A stretch of 64,000 nt of DNA from Pleomorphomonas diazotrophica (GTDB lineage: Bacteria; Pseudomonadota; Alphaproteobacteria; Rhizobiales; Pleomorphomonadaceae): contig NZ_PJNW01000003.1 in NCBI RefSeq assembly GCF_002844595.1, forward strand, positions 1-64,000, read 5' to 3'. Below the pieces are notes generated by a model that was given only the letters and a program-made list of their open reading frames with translations, ran no database searches and was not told the DNA's origin. Below are positions 16,916 through 26,156 of this stretch, piece by piece; position 1 is the first letter of the stretch; the number at the start of each line of letters is the position of its first letter. The position numbers and the translations under genes were made by a program.

Positions 16916-18022
16916 ATGACTGGAAGAAACGTGACCTCGCAGCCGTCCGCCACAGCCTTCGCGGCCGTGGACCCCGCACCCGGCGCCTTGGAGACGCCGG
17001 TCGTCGCACTATCCGGCGTCAGCCGCAGTTTCGGCCCGACACGCGCCCTCGATGATCTGTCGCTCACCGTGCGGCGCGGCGAAATCCTCGGCATCATCGG
17101 CCGGTCCGGCGCCGGCAAGTCGACGCTGATCCGCTGCCTCAACGGCCTTGAGCGCCCCGACAGCGGCCGCATCGAAATCGAGGGGCGCAACATCGTCGGC
17201 CTCAGCGAAAGCGAGCTGCAGCCGATCCGCCGCAAGATCGGCATGATCTTCCAGCACTTCAACCTGATGTCCGCCAAGACGGTGGTGGACAACGTCGCCC
17301 TGCCGCTGAAGATCGCCGGCTGGAGCAAGGCCGAGCGGCGGGCGCGGGCGCTGGAACTTCTCGACCTCGTCGGCCTTTCCGACAAGGCCGGTGCCTATCC
17401 GTCGGCGCTGTCGGGCGGCCAGAAACAGCGGGTCGGCATCGCCCGCGCTCTTTCCGCGCGCCCCGCCCTGCTGCTCTCCGACGAGGCGACGTCGGCCCTC
17501 GATCCCGAGACCACCCGCGCCATCCTGACGCTCCTCAAGGACATCAACCGCAAGCTCGGCGTCACCGTCGTCCTCATCACCCACGAGATGGAGGTGGTCA
17601 GGACGATCGGCGACCGCGTGGCGGTCCTGGAAGCCGGTCGTATCGTCGAGGAAGGCGAGGTCTGGCACGTCTTCTCCGATCCGAAGACCGAACTGACGCA
17701 GAGCCTTCTGTCCGGCGTCCGGCCGCAACTGCCTGCGCATGTCGCCTCGCGCCTTGCGACCGACGGCCAGGAGGTGGTGCTTGGCGTCGACTTGACCGAC
17801 CCCGCCCTGGGGGATGGCCTCTTCGTCGACATCCTGGATCATCTGCCGGCGACCGTTCACTTCCTGCATGGGGGCATCGATCATATCCACGACCAGCCGG
17901 TCGCCCGTTTCTTCCTGACCGTCCCGCGCGAACCGGCCGCCCTTGTCGAGGACGTCACAACCTACCTCCGGTCCATCAACGCCCGCGTCGAGGTGCTCGG
18001 CCATGTCTCCCGTCCTGTTTAA
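16916..18022 (+). CDS. metN: Methionine ABC transporter ATP-binding protein MetN (368 aa)
   Basis: ABC ATPase with Walker A GRSGAGKST, signature LSGGQKQRV, Walker B LLLSDEATSALD and the switch His (LITHEMEV). The C-terminal about 90 residues form the NIL/ACT-type regulatory domain that in MetN binds methionine and inhibits transport (trans-inhibition). I chose the ATG at 16916, giving an unusually long N-terminal extension of about 30 residues before the first beta strand (VVALSGVSRSF). Its 3' end overlaps metI by 20 nt. Confidence 0.93.
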   Translation: MTGRNVTSQPSATAFAAVDPAPGALETPVVALSGVSRSFGPTRALDDLSLTVRRGEILGIIGRSGAGKSTLIRCLNGLERPDSGRIEIEGRNIVGLSESELQPIRRKIGMIFQHFNLMSAKTVVDNVALPLKIAGWSKAERRARALELLDLVGLSDKAGAYPSALSGGQKQRVGIARALSARPALLLSDEATSALDPETTRAILTLLKDINRKLGVTVVLITHEMEVVRTIGDRVAVLEAGRIVEEGEVWHVFSDPKTELTQSLLSGVRPQLPAHVASRLATDGQEVVLGVDLTDPALGDGLFVDILDHLPATVHFLHGGIDHIHDQPVARFFLTVPREPAALVEDVTTYLRSINARVEVLGHVSRPV

Positions 18023-18659
18023 CCTCTTGCTCCAGTCGATCTGGGAGACGGTTGTCATGACGCTGGCCTCCGGCGTCATCTCCTTCGTCGCCGGCCTGCC
18101 GCTGGCGCTCATCCTCGTCGCCACCGACCGCGGCGGCATCGCCGAGAACTTCCTCGTCAACCGGGCGCTGGGTTGGGTGATCAACGGCTTCCGCTCTGTG
18201 CCGTTCATCATCCTGCTGGTGGCGCTGATCCCGCTGACCCGCCTGCTGGTCGGCACCTCGCTCGGCACGGCGGCGGCCATCGTTCCGCTGGCCATTGCCG
18301 CGGCGCCCTACTACGCCCGCGTCGCCGAGGTGTCGCTGCGCGAGGTCGATCCCGGCCTGATCGAGGCGGCGCGCGCCATGGGCGGCAATCGCTGGACCAT
18401 CGTGCGCGAGGTGCTGGTTCCCGAGGCGCTGCCCGGCATCGTCGCCGGCTTCACTGTGACGCTGGTCACCCTGGTCGGCGCCTCGGCCATGGCCGGCGCC
18501 ATCGGGGCCGGCGGCCTCGGCGATCTCGCCATCCGCTATGGCTATCAGCGTTTCGAGACCGGCGTCATGATCGCCGTGGTCGCGGTACTGATCGTGCTGG
18601 TGTCCGGCATCCAGTGGCTCGGCGACCGGCTGGTCGCCCGCCTCGATCACCGCGCCTGA
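18003..18659 (+). CDS. metI: Methionine ABC transporter permease MetI (218 aa)
   Basis: Five to six TM helices and the EAA loop EAARAMGGNRWTIVREVLVPEALPG typical of MetI (quoted here only as a region, about residues 119-143). Partner of MetN in methionine import. Starts at ATG 18003 inside the end of metN. Between its stop and the sitA start (243 nt) lie a short hairpin and a Mur-type palindrome. Confidence 0.92.
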   Translation: MSPVLFNLLLQSIWETVVMTLASGVISFVAGLPLALILVATDRGGIAENFLVNRALGWVINGFRSVPFIILLVALIPLTRLLVGTSLGTAAAIVPLAIAAAPYYARVAEVSLREVDPGLIEAARAMGGNRWTIVREVLVPEALPGIVAGFTVTLVTLVGASAMAGAIGAGGLGDLAIRYGYQRFETGVMIAVVAVLIVLVSGIQWLGDRLVARLDHRA

Positions 18660-18831
18660 GACAAGCGACCAGCGGCCCTACCTGGCAACTGACCTGCGCA
18701 AGATGGGTGTCTCGGTCTCGCCGAGACGGTCTTGGCCTGAGCTCCCCCGGCCTCAGCGACCTGTGGGAACATTCGCTCGCCGAGCCTCGGCTTCGGCGAT
18801 CCTCCGATGTGTTGCCGGCCTCAAGTTTTTA

Positions 18832-18848
18832 TTGCAAGTGATTTGCAA
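18832..18848. promoter_or_regulatory. Mur-type manganese-responsive palindrome upstream of sitA
   Basis: TTGCAA-GTGAT-TTGCAA: two copies of the self-complementary TTGCAA 5 nt apart. TGCAA-based palindromes are the described type of Mur-responsive sequence before rhizobial sitABCD operons. It lies 55 nt before the sitA ATG. Confidence 0.65.
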
Positions 18849-18902
18849 CTGCATATGATGCCTAGGCTACATCTTCGAGATTAGCCTACAGGAGATCGGC
18901 TC

Positions 18903-19808
18903 ATGCGCGGTATGCGATGGCTAGGCTTGGCGCTTGTCGCAGTGATGGCACAGGCGCTGTCAGCGGGGGCGGCGGTCGGCCAGGAGAAGTTCAAGGCGGT
19001 AACGACCTTCACCGTCATCTCGGACATGGCGAAGAACGTGGCGGGCGACGCCGCCATCGTTGAGTCGATCACCAAGCCCGGCGCCGAGATCCATAACTAT
19101 CAGCCGACCCCCGGCGACATTCAGCGGGCGCAGGGCGCTAGGCTGATTCTCTGGAACGGGCTCAATCTCGAACTCTGGTTCGAGAAATTCTTTGACAATC
19201 TCCAGGATGTGCCAAGCGTGGTGGTGTCCGACGGCGTGGAGCCGATCGGCATCGCCGAGGGGCCGTATAGCGGCAAGCCCAATCCGCATGCCTGGATGTC
19301 GCCGACGTCGGCGCTCGTCTATGTCGACAATATCCGCGACGCCTTCGCCAGGTATGATCCGGGAAATGCCGAGACCTATCGGGCCAACGCCGAGGCCTAC
19401 AAGGCGAAGATCGCGGCGGCCATCGATCCCATCCGGGCGAAACTTGCCGCCCTCCCCCCCGACCGGCGCTGGCTGGTGACGAGCGAAGGCGCCTTCTCCT
19501 ATCTTGCCCGGGATTTCGGCCTCAACGAACTCTACCTCTGGCCGATCAACGCCGACAGCCAAGGCACGCCGAAACAGGTCCGCAAGGTGATCGACGCGGT
19601 GCGCGAGCATGGTATCGCCGTCGTCTTCTCCGAAAGCACCGTGTCGCCCAAGCCGGCCGAACAGGTCGCGCGCGAGACCGGCGCTAGATATGGCGGCGTG
19701 CTCTATGTCGACTCGCTGAGCGAGCCCGATGGCCCGGTGCCGACCTATCTCGATCTCCTGCGCGTCACGGCGGACACCATCGCCAAGGGTCTGGCCGCTG
19801 CGCCCTGA
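18903..19808 (+). CDS. sitA: Mn/Fe ABC transporter substrate-binding protein SitA (301 aa)
   Basis: Cluster A-I metal-binding protein with a signal peptide (cleavage near AAVGQEKF). Likely metal ligands: His in GAEIHNYQPTPGDI, His in KPNPHAWMSP, Glu in TSEGAFSYLARDFG and Asp in LYVDSLSEPDGP. The WPINADSQGTPKQVRKVID stretch is characteristic of the SitA/manganese group rather than ZnuA, and there is no His-rich loop. First gene of sitABCD. Confidence 0.92.
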   Translation: MRGMRWLGLALVAVMAQALSAGAAVGQEKFKAVTTFTVISDMAKNVAGDAAIVESITKPGAEIHNYQPTPGDIQRAQGARLILWNGLNLELWFEKFFDNLQDVPSVVVSDGVEPIGIAEGPYSGKPNPHAWMSPTSALVYVDNIRDAFARYDPGNAETYRANAEAYKAKIAAAIDPIRAKLAALPPDRRWLVTSEGAFSYLARDFGLNELYLWPINADSQGTPKQVRKVIDAVREHGIAVVFSESTVSPKPAEQVARETGARYGGVLYVDSLSEPDGPVPTYLDLLRVTADTIAKGLAAAP

Positions 19809-19858
19809 CCCGGCACGAACCAGAAGCCGCGCCGTCCTTCTACCGAAAGATTTCTTCG

Positions 19859-20755
19859 ATGACCGAGACACCCGACCAGCACGGAACGAGCGCCGGCACC
19901 CTTGAGGCGGGGATCGCGGTGAAATCGGCGACCATCACCTATCGCAACGGCCACACGGCCATGCGCGACGCCAGTTTCGAGGCGCCGGCCGGCACCATCA
20001 CCGCGCTGGTTGGCGTCAACGGTTCGGGCAAATCCACCCTGTTCAAGGCGGTGATGGGCTTCGTGCGGCTGGCGCGCGGGTCCATCTCCATCTTCGGCCG
20101 GCCGGTGGCCGAGGCTTTGCGCCAGAATCTCGTCGCCTACGTGCCCCAGAGCGAAGAGGTCGACTGGAACTTTCCGGTGCTGGTCGAGGACGTGGTGATG
20201 ATGGGCCGCTACGGCCACATGGGCTTCCTGCGCCGGCCGCGCCCCAACGACCATCAGGCTGTCGCTGTCGCGTTGGCCCGCGTCGGCATGACGGATTTTC
20301 GCAAGCGCCAGATCGGCGAGTTGTCGGGCGGGCAGCGAAAGCGCGTGTTCCTGGCGCGCGCACTCGCGCAGGACAGCCGGGTCATCCTGCTCGACGAGCC
20401 GTTCACCGGCGTCGACCTGAAGACCGAAGGTGCCATCATCGATCTGCTCAAGGAGTTGCGCGAAGAGGGTCGGGTCATGCTGGTGTCGACCCACGACCTC
20501 GGAAGTGTGCCGGAGTTCTGCGACCGCACCGTGCTGGTCAAGGGGGCGGTGCTGGCCTATGGCCCGACCGCGGAAGTCTTCACCCAGGCCAACCTCGAAA
20601 TCGCCTTTGGCGGTGCACTCCGGCACTTCATCCTGAGCGAACAGCGTAACGGCGAGTCCTATCCGGTCGGCGTCATCACCGACGACGAGCGGGCGCTGGT
20701 GCTGCGCGACGGCAAGGCCAGCCGGATGGTCGCCAGCTCGGAGAGGCTTGAATGA
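19859..20755 (+). CDS. sitB: Mn/Fe ABC transporter ATP-binding protein SitB (298 aa)
   Basis: Metal-type ABC ATPase with Walker A GVNGSGKST, signature LSGGQRKRV, Walker B VILLDEPFTGVD and switch His in VSTHDLGS. The C-terminal extension of about 45 residues is typical of SitB/ZnuC-type ATPases. It lies 50 nt after sitA and overlaps sitC by 4 nt. Confidence 0.93.
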   Translation: MTETPDQHGTSAGTLEAGIAVKSATITYRNGHTAMRDASFEAPAGTITALVGVNGSGKSTLFKAVMGFVRLARGSISIFGRPVAEALRQNLVAYVPQSEEVDWNFPVLVEDVVMMGRYGHMGFLRRPRPNDHQAVAVALARVGMTDFRKRQIGELSGGQRKRVFLARALAQDSRVILLDEPFTGVDLKTEGAIIDLLKELREEGRVMLVSTHDLGSVPEFCDRTVLVKGAVLAYGPTAEVFTQANLEIAFGGALRHFILSEQRNGESYPVGVITDDERALVLRDGKASRMVASSERLE

Positions 20756-21612
20756 TGGCCGCGCTTCTGGAGCCATTCTCCTACGATTACATGGTCAATG
20801 CCATGTGGGTGTCGGCGCTGGTCGGCGGCGTCTGCGCCTTCCTGTCCTGCTACCTGATGCTGAAGGGCTGGTCGCTGATCGGCGACGCGCTGTCGCATGC
20901 CATCGTGCCCGGCGTGGCCGGCGCCTACATGCTCGGCCTGCCCTTCTCGGTTGGCGCCTTTTTCGCCGGCGGACTCGCCGCCGCCGCCATGCTGTTCCTC
21001 AACCATCGCACCAAGCTGCGCGAGGACGCCATCATCGGCCTGATCTTCTCCTCCTTCTTCGGTCTCGGCCTGTTCATGATGTCGCTGTCGCCGATGTCGG
21101 TCGACATCCAGACCATCGTGCTCGGCAACGTGCTCGCAATCGCGCCGGCTGACACGTTGCAACTCGTGGTCATCGGCGTCGTGTCGCTCGTCGTGCTGCT
21201 TGCCAAATGGAAGGACCTGATGGTGACCTTCTTCGACGAGACCCACGCCAAATCGATCGGCCTCAATACGACCGCCCTCAAGATCGTGTTCTTCACCCTG
21301 CTGTCGGCATCGACCGTGGCGGCGCTCCAGACAGTTGGCGCCTTCCTGGTGATCTCCATGGTGGTGACACCGGGCGCCACCGCCTATCTCCTGACCGATC
21401 GCTTCCCGCGCCTCATCGCCATCGCCGTGGCGATCGGCGCGCTGACCAGCTTCATCGGCGCCTATATCAGCTACTTTCTCGACGGCGCCACGGGCGGCAT
21501 CATCGTGGTGCTCCAGGCGACGATCTTCCTCGTGGCCTTCCTGCTGGCGCCGCGTCATGGCCTGCTGGCAGCACGCCGACGTGCGGCTGAGGCCCCGGAG
21601 GTCTCGCGATGA
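20752..21612 (+). CDS. sitC: Mn/Fe ABC transporter permease SitC (286 aa)
   Basis: ABC-3 family permease with about eight hydrophobic helices and the conserved stretch LSCYLMLKGWSLIGDALSHA. Coupled by 4-nt overlaps to sitB upstream and sitD downstream. Probably forms a heterodimer with SitD. Confidence 0.93.
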   Translation: MMAALLEPFSYDYMVNAMWVSALVGGVCAFLSCYLMLKGWSLIGDALSHAIVPGVAGAYMLGLPFSVGAFFAGGLAAAAMLFLNHRTKLREDAIIGLIFSSFFGLGLFMMSLSPMSVDIQTIVLGNVLAIAPADTLQLVVIGVVSLVVLLAKWKDLMVTFFDETHAKSIGLNTTALKIVFFTLLSASTVAALQTVGAFLVISMVVTPGATAYLLTDRFPRLIAIAVAIGALTSFIGAYISYFLDGATGGIIVVLQATIFLVAFLLAPRHGLLAARRRAAEAPEVSR

Positions 21613-22448
21613 CCGTCATCGACACCCTCCTTTCGCCCTTCCAGTTCGATTTCATGGTCCGGGCGCTGGTCATCGCGGCGCTGGTGGCGGTGCCGACGGC
21701 GCTCTTGTCCTGCTTTCTGGTGCTGAAGGGTTGGTCGCTGATGGGCGACGCCATCTCGCATGCCGTGTTCCCCGGCGTGGTCGTCGCCTATATCGTCGGC
21801 CTGCCCTATGCGGTGGGCGCCTTCACGGCCGGCATGCTCTGCGCGCTCGCCACCGGCTTTCTCAAGGACAACAGCCGCATCAAGCAGGACACCGTCATGG
21901 GCGTGGTGTTCTCCGGCATGTTCGGCCTCGGCCTCGTTCTCCATGTGAAGATCCAGGCGACGGTGCATCTCGACCATATTCTGTTCGGCGACATGCTCGG
22001 CGTGTCATGGCAGGATGTCGCGTTCACTGCCGCGATCGCCGCCGCGACCACCCTGGTCATCGGTGCCAAGTGGAAGGATCTGCTGCTGCATGCCTTCGAT
22101 CCAGCGCAGGCGAGAGCGTCCGGACTGCCCGTCGGTCTGCTGCACTATGGCCTTCTCGCCATGATCTCGCTCACCATCGTCGGTGCCTTGCAGGCGGTCG
22201 GCATCATTCTGGCAATCGCCATGCTGATCGCCCCGGGCGCCATCGCCTTCCTCGTCACCCGGCGCTTTGCCGCCATGCTTCTGGTTGCCACAGCTGTCGC
22301 GGTCATCGCCTCGCTCGTCGGCGTCTACCTGTCCTTCTTCCTCGACAGCGCGCCGGCGCCGACCATCGTGCTCTTGATGGCAGTCCTGTTCGTCGCGGCC
22401 TTCATCGCATCGATCGTTCGGACCTCGCGGGCGGAAACCACCGCCTGA
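21609..22448 (+). CDS. sitD: Mn/Fe ABC transporter permease SitD (279 aa)
   Basis: Paralogous to SitC, with the same LSCFLVLKGWSLMGDAISHA block and eight hydrophobic segments. Ends the operon; a hairpin with short T runs on either side (22491-22517) separates it from convergent iolE. Confidence 0.93.
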   Translation: MTVIDTLLSPFQFDFMVRALVIAALVAVPTALLSCFLVLKGWSLMGDAISHAVFPGVVVAYIVGLPYAVGAFTAGMLCALATGFLKDNSRIKQDTVMGVVFSGMFGLGLVLHVKIQATVHLDHILFGDMLGVSWQDVAFTAAIAAATTLVIGAKWKDLLLHAFDPAQARASGLPVGLLHYGLLAMISLTIVGALQAVGIILAIAMLIAPGAIAFLVTRRFAAMLLVATAVAVIASLVGVYLSFFLDSAPAPTIVLLMAVLFVAAFIASIVRTSRAETTA

Positions 22449-22490
22449 TCGCCTCACCCCCTGCGAGCCGTATCCGTCATGACACGACAA

Positions 22491-22520
22491 AGCCCCTGAA
22501 GCCGAGCTCCAGGGGCTGTT
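22491..22520. terminator. Bidirectional terminator between sitD and iolE
   Basis: Stem AGCCCCTG (22491-22498) with CAGGGGCT (22510-22517). It is followed by GTTT on the plus strand and by TTTG on the minus strand, between convergent genes. Confidence 0.55.
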
Positions 22521-22540
22521 TCACGTCAGACGCCCTGACG

Positions 22541-23422
22541 TCAGCGATGCCCGGCCTCGGCCAGGAACCGCTTCAGGTTGGCGATGCCCATGTTGACGTA
22601 TGTCTTCGGGTTGGCCTTCTTGGGGTCCTGCTCGGCCTCAAGAATGACCCAGCCAGAATAGTTGGGCAGCGCCTTGAACACGCCCGCAAAGTCGATCGAA
22701 CCGTCGCCGGGCACCGTGTAGACCCCTTCGAGGACGGCATCGAGGAAGGACCAGCCCTCGGCGAGCGCCTTCTTGGCGATCGGTGTGCGGACATCCTTGG
22801 TGTGCACATGGCCGATGCGGTCGGCGTATTTGCGCGCCATCGCCACGGCATCGCCGCCGCCCCAGGTCATATGACCGGTGTCGAGCAGAAGCTTCACCGC
22901 CGGGCCGGTTCCGGCCATGAAGCGGTCGACCTCTTCCGGGGTCTGGACCACCGTGCCCATGTGATGATGATAGACCACCTGCAGGCCGTAGCCCTTCACC
23001 AGCTCGGCAAAGCGGGTCATGCGCGGCAGGAAGACGGCCCATTCGGCATCGGTGAGCACGGGGCGGCTCGTCAGCGGCGCCGACTGGGTGCCATGAACGG
23101 TGCGCGTGCACTCGCAGACGATCAGAACTTCGGCGCCGGCTTCCTTGCGCCACTTCAGCTCATCCTGCGCTGCGGCGAACTCGGCATCGGCGTCGCGCTC
23201 GAGCAGGAAGGTGGAGTACCAGCCGGAAACGAAGACCATGCCGTAGTCGGCGAGCAGCTTCTTGAGTTCCGGGCCATCTGAGGGGAACTTGTGCCCCTTC
23301 TCCATCCCTTGAATGCCGGCGTCGCGCGCTTCAGTGAGGCACTGCTCGACGGGGATGTCACCACCGATCTCCCAGAGGTCGTCGTTCGACCAGCAGATGG
23401 GGTTGGCGCCAATGCGAATCAT
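22541..23422 (-). CDS. iolE: Myo-inosose-2 dehydratase IolE (293 aa)
   Basis: TIM-barrel AP endonuclease-like sugar isomerase/dehydratase family. Catalytic metal ligands are visible in the typical places: YHHHMGT, LLLDTGHMTWGGGD, HVHTKDV and GWVILEAEQDP. It dehydrates scyllo-inosose to 3D-trihydroxycyclohexanedione, the second step of inositol degradation. I chose the ATG at 23422 (GGGAGAG 6 nt upstream), giving the standard MIRIGANPICWSNDD start. Upstream lies a GGAA-N6-TTCC operator. Minus strand, downstream of iolR. Confidence 0.93.
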   Translation of the reverse strand: MIRIGANPICWSNDDLWEIGGDIPVEQCLTEARDAGIQGMEKGHKFPSDGPELKKLLADYGMVFVSGWYSTFLLERDADAEFAAAQDELKWRKEAGAEVLIVCECTRTVHGTQSAPLTSRPVLTDAEWAVFLPRMTRFAELVKGYGLQVVYHHHMGTVVQTPEEVDRFMAGTGPAVKLLLDTGHMTWGGGDAVAMARKYADRIGHVHTKDVRTPIAKKALAEGWSFLDAVLEGVYTVPGDGSIDFAGVFKALPNYSGWVILEAEQDPKKANPKTYVNMGIANLKRFLAEAGHR

Positions 23423-23545
23423 GTTTTCTCTCCCACTAGCCGCACCAGTTCGAGCTCTGCGCCGACCGGGCTGTTGTTTGCCAAATGCTTCGTCACGGCA
23501 GGACATCGGGGCTTAGCCCCGGCCATCGTCCCGCTCTTGCGCCGT

Positions 23546-23559
23546 GGAACAGGCGTTCC
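23546..23559. promoter_or_regulatory. IolR-type operator upstream of iolE
   Basis: GGAA-CAGGCG-TTCC matches the GGAA-N6-TTCC palindrome described for Sinorhizobium meliloti IolR. It lies 124 nt upstream of iolE. Confidence 0.6.
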
Positions 23560-23680
23560 GCCCAAAACCCAATCCAAGAACCGCCTTTCACCACAAGGAA
23601 CATGTTCCGGCTGCATACCGGAGGATGGGCGCTCCGCTCTTAACCCGCCGAATTCCGACCCAATTATTCCCTATTTCATT

Positions 23681-24574
23681 TCATTCGGCATGTAAATTCC
23701 GCTTCTCGCGACCTCGACGAAGGTCGGCTACCGACACCGCCAGTGCCGTTGCGACCGTCAAGGTGGCCGACAGCGACCTAAAGCCCTCGAAGTCGGCTTC
23801 GACGATCTCGAACCAGGCACCGTTTTCCGGCACCAGGGGGCTGAACGGACTGTCGGTGATCACCACCAGCGGCACCCCTTGGGCGGCAACCTGCCGCATG
23901 TGATCCACCGTGCTGGAGGAATAGGGCGTGAAACTGATGGCGAAAGCCGCGTCGCGCGGGCCGGCGAAGTTGAGAACCTCGCGATCGATGCCGAGCGGCG
24001 ACCCCACCAACACGGTGCGGATTCCCAGCTTCCCAAACGCGTAGGCCATGTAGGACGTGATGGGATAGGAGCGGCGTTGCGCGATCAGGTAGATCGTGTC
24101 GGCATCGGCGAGGATTTGCGCCGCCTTATCCATGGTTGCCGGGTCAATGCGTTCGCAAACCCGCTCGACCGAGCGGATGGCGGCCTTGCCGAAGCCATCC
24201 AGCATGGCGGCGGTGACGGGCCGGCCGGAGGAATGAGTGGAGAAGGCGTCGAGGCGCTCGTCGTAATTGGTCGGGCGATCGCGCAGGCGTTCCTGGAACA
24301 CGACCTGGAGCTCGGAGAAGCCTTTGTAGCCCATTGCCTTGGCAAAACGGACAAGGGTGGAGGGCTGCACCTTGGCGGCCGTGGCGATGCTCGCCACGGT
24401 GCCGAAGGCAATCTCGTCGGGCGACTCGACAGCGTAGGCTGCGACCTGGGCCAATCGGCGCGGCAGCTTGTCCCGACGTTCGATGATGATGTCGCGCAGG
24501 GCGCGGAACTCCTGCGGCGGCGGTCCGGCGCCATCAGGATCATCGAAATGCATAGGCTCGCTTTCGTCGGTCAT
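23681..24574 (-). CDS. iolR: RpiR-family regulator of inositol catabolism, IolR-like (297 aa)
   Basis: An N-terminal HTH_6 domain (RpiR type) with TVASIATAAKVQPSTLVRFAK and MGYKGFSELQ (about residues 60-100) is followed by a SIS sugar-phosphate-binding domain (about 130-270) with AFAISFTPYSSSTVDHMRQV. RpiR-type IolR proteins of rhizobia repress iol genes and are released by an inositol catabolite such as 2-keto-5-deoxygluconate 6-phosphate. The ATG at 24574 has GAGG 5 nt upstream. Its position inside the iol cluster and the GGAA-N6-TTCC palindromes around it support the name. Confidence 0.85.
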   Translation of the reverse strand: MTDESEPMHFDDPDGAGPPPQEFRALRDIIIERRDKLPRRLAQVAAYAVESPDEIAFGTVASIATAAKVQPSTLVRFAKAMGYKGFSELQVVFQERLRDRPTNYDERLDAFSTHSSGRPVTAAMLDGFGKAAIRSVERVCERIDPATMDKAAQILADADTIYLIAQRRSYPITSYMAYAFGKLGIRTVLVGSPLGIDREVLNFAGPRDAAFAISFTPYSSSTVDHMRQVAAQGVPLVVITDSPFSPLVPENGAWFEIVEADFEGFRSLSATLTVATALAVSVADLRRGREKRNLHAE

Positions 24575-24805
24575 CCCAGCCTCGTTCCAAATCGAATTGG
24601 ATGTTTCAACCATATTCCATCATTCCATCCGATGTTAGACCATCCGAGCGCCGTTGGCATCGACAAAGAAACGGCCGAAAGTCTCAGTCAGCCAGGCCGG
24701 CCCGTATCGATCGTCTCGTCCCCGCTGGCGATCCGAGCAGCGCACAGAGACAAGCATCCTCGACCCGCCGCCTCTCCATCTCTTTGAAAGAGAAAGGAGG
24801 TTTGC

Positions 24806-24952
24806 GTGATACCGTCGACACGGAGCCGACTACCGCCAGACGTCCAAGCCAACGCCTACGACCAAATAGTAGTGATCCCGATGGAAGCGGCGGGCCGATT
24901 GAGCCGGGGAGGCCTTGACGGACAGACGAGATGGAACTTAAATTCCATCTAG
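24806..24952 (+). CDS. Possible 48-aa ORF in the iolR-iolG gap
   Basis: A GTG codon with a near-perfect ribosome site (AAAGGAGG, 5-nt spacer) opens a 48-codon frame ending in TAG. The product (starting MIPSTRSRLPPDVQANAYDQ) resembles nothing I know and is not membrane-like. The IolR-type palindrome lies inside its last codons. It may be a leader peptide or chance. The rest of the 577-nt gap 24575-25151 shows no other gene. Confidence 0.25.
   Translation: MIPSTRSRLPPDVQANAYDQIVVIPMEAAGRLSRGGLDGQTRWNLNSI
24929..24950. promoter_or_regulatory. IolR-type operator between iolR and iolG
   Basis: AGATGGAA-CTTAAA-TTCCATCT is a perfect 8-bp inverted repeat containing GGAA-N6-TTCC. It is the strongest palindrome in the iol region, 202 nt before iolG and divergent from iolR. 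Confidence 0.7.
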
Positions 24953-25151
24953 AAAAGAGACCGTTCCATATCATCCAACAAACACGCCGCTGACCTCAGC
25001 AATGGACGGATGGGACCGGGCTCGCGACGGCCAATCCCGAAAGAGATTGTGAATCGTTTTCACCTTTTGGCGCGGCGACGGTCAGATGCAACTAGCCGGC
25101 GGGAAGAACCGCGATATCCCGGCGGAAACAGTCGAGGGAGAGAGCTCTATC

Positions 25152-26147
25152 ATGGCACTGAGATTTGGATTGCTGGGCGCCGGACGCATTGGCAAGGTGC
25201 ATGCGGGCGCCGTCGCCGCCACGCCGGGGGCGGAACTGGTGGCCGTCGCCGACGCGCTGCCGGAAGCGGCTGCCTTCATCTCGAAATCATCGGGCGCCGA
25301 GGTGCGGACGATCGACGAGATCATGAATGCCAAGGATGTCGACGCCGTTCTGATCACCACGCCGACCGACATGCACGCCGACATGATCGAACAGGCTGCG
25401 CGCGCCAAGAAGGCGATCTTCTGCGAGAAGCCTGTCGACCTCGACATCGCGCGCGTGCGCCGCTGCCTCGATACCGTGGCACGCGAAAAGGCGCCGCTGA
25501 TGATCGGCTTCAACCGTCGCTTCGACCCCAATTTCATGGAGGTGCGGGCCCGCATCGACGCCGGCCAGATCGGCGCGGTGGAAATGGTGTCCATCACGTC
25601 GCGCGATTCTGCTCCGCCGCCGGCCAGCTATGTGGCGCGGTCGGGCGGCATGTTCCGCGACATGACCATTCATGACTTCGACATGGCGGCCTTCCTGCTC
25701 GGCGAGGATCCGGTCAAGGTGTTCGCGGTCGGTTCGAGCCTGGTCGATCCGGAGATCGGCAAGGCCGGCGACATTGACAGCGGTTCGGTCATCCTCACCA
25801 CCAAGTCGGGCAAGATCGCCCAGATCTCCAACTCGCGCCGGGCCACCTACGGCTACGATCAGCGCATCGAGGTGCACGGGTCGAAGGGCATGGTGCACGC
25901 CGAAAACATGCGCGCCACCACCGTCGAGGTGGCGGACGCCCAGGGTTACCGCCGCGAACCGCTGCTCGATTTCTTCATGACGCGCTACACGCAGGCTTAC
26001 GCCAACGAGATCGCCGCCTTCATCAAGGCGCTCGATGCCGGCAAGCCGATGCATCCCTCGGGCGAGGATGGCCTCAAGGCACTGGCCATGGCCGACGCCG
26101 CCATGCTTTCGCTGAAGGAAGGTCGTCAGGTCGACATCGCCTACTGA
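25152..26147 (+). CDS. iolG: Inositol 2-dehydrogenase IolG (331 aa)
   Basis: GFO/IDH/MocA oxidoreductase. N-terminal Rossmann motif GLLGAGRIGKVHA, catalytic Lys in CEKPVD (K93), and the family D-x3-H pair in MFRDMTIHDFD (D170, H174). It oxidises myo-inositol to scyllo-inosose with NAD, the first catabolic step. The ATG at 25152 gives the normal start; the frame extends upstream but without conserved sequence. A GC-rich hairpin (26157-26182) follows the stop. Confidence 0.92.
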   Translation: MALRFGLLGAGRIGKVHAGAVAATPGAELVAVADALPEAAAFISKSSGAEVRTIDEIMNAKDVDAVLITTPTDMHADMIEQAARAKKAIFCEKPVDLDIARVRRCLDTVAREKAPLMIGFNRRFDPNFMEVRARIDAGQIGAVEMVSITSRDSAPPPASYVARSGGMFRDMTIHDFDMAAFLLGEDPVKVFAVGSSLVDPEIGKAGDIDSGSVILTTKSGKIAQISNSRRATYGYDQRIEVHGSKGMVHAENMRATTVEVADAQGYRREPLLDFFMTRYTQAYANEIAAFIKALDAGKPMHPSGEDGLKALAMADAAMLSLKEGRQVDIAY

Positions 26148-26156
26148 GCACAGTGG

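Noticed and set aside
18690-18730. Hairpin-like GTCTCG/CGAGAC repeat after metI
   Set aside because: Short, no T tract, and not clearly placed as a terminator or operator.
23597-23608. GGAACATGTTCC palindrome near iolE
   Set aside because: Spacing between GGAA and TTCC is 4, not 6, so it does not fit the IolR pattern; possibly chance.
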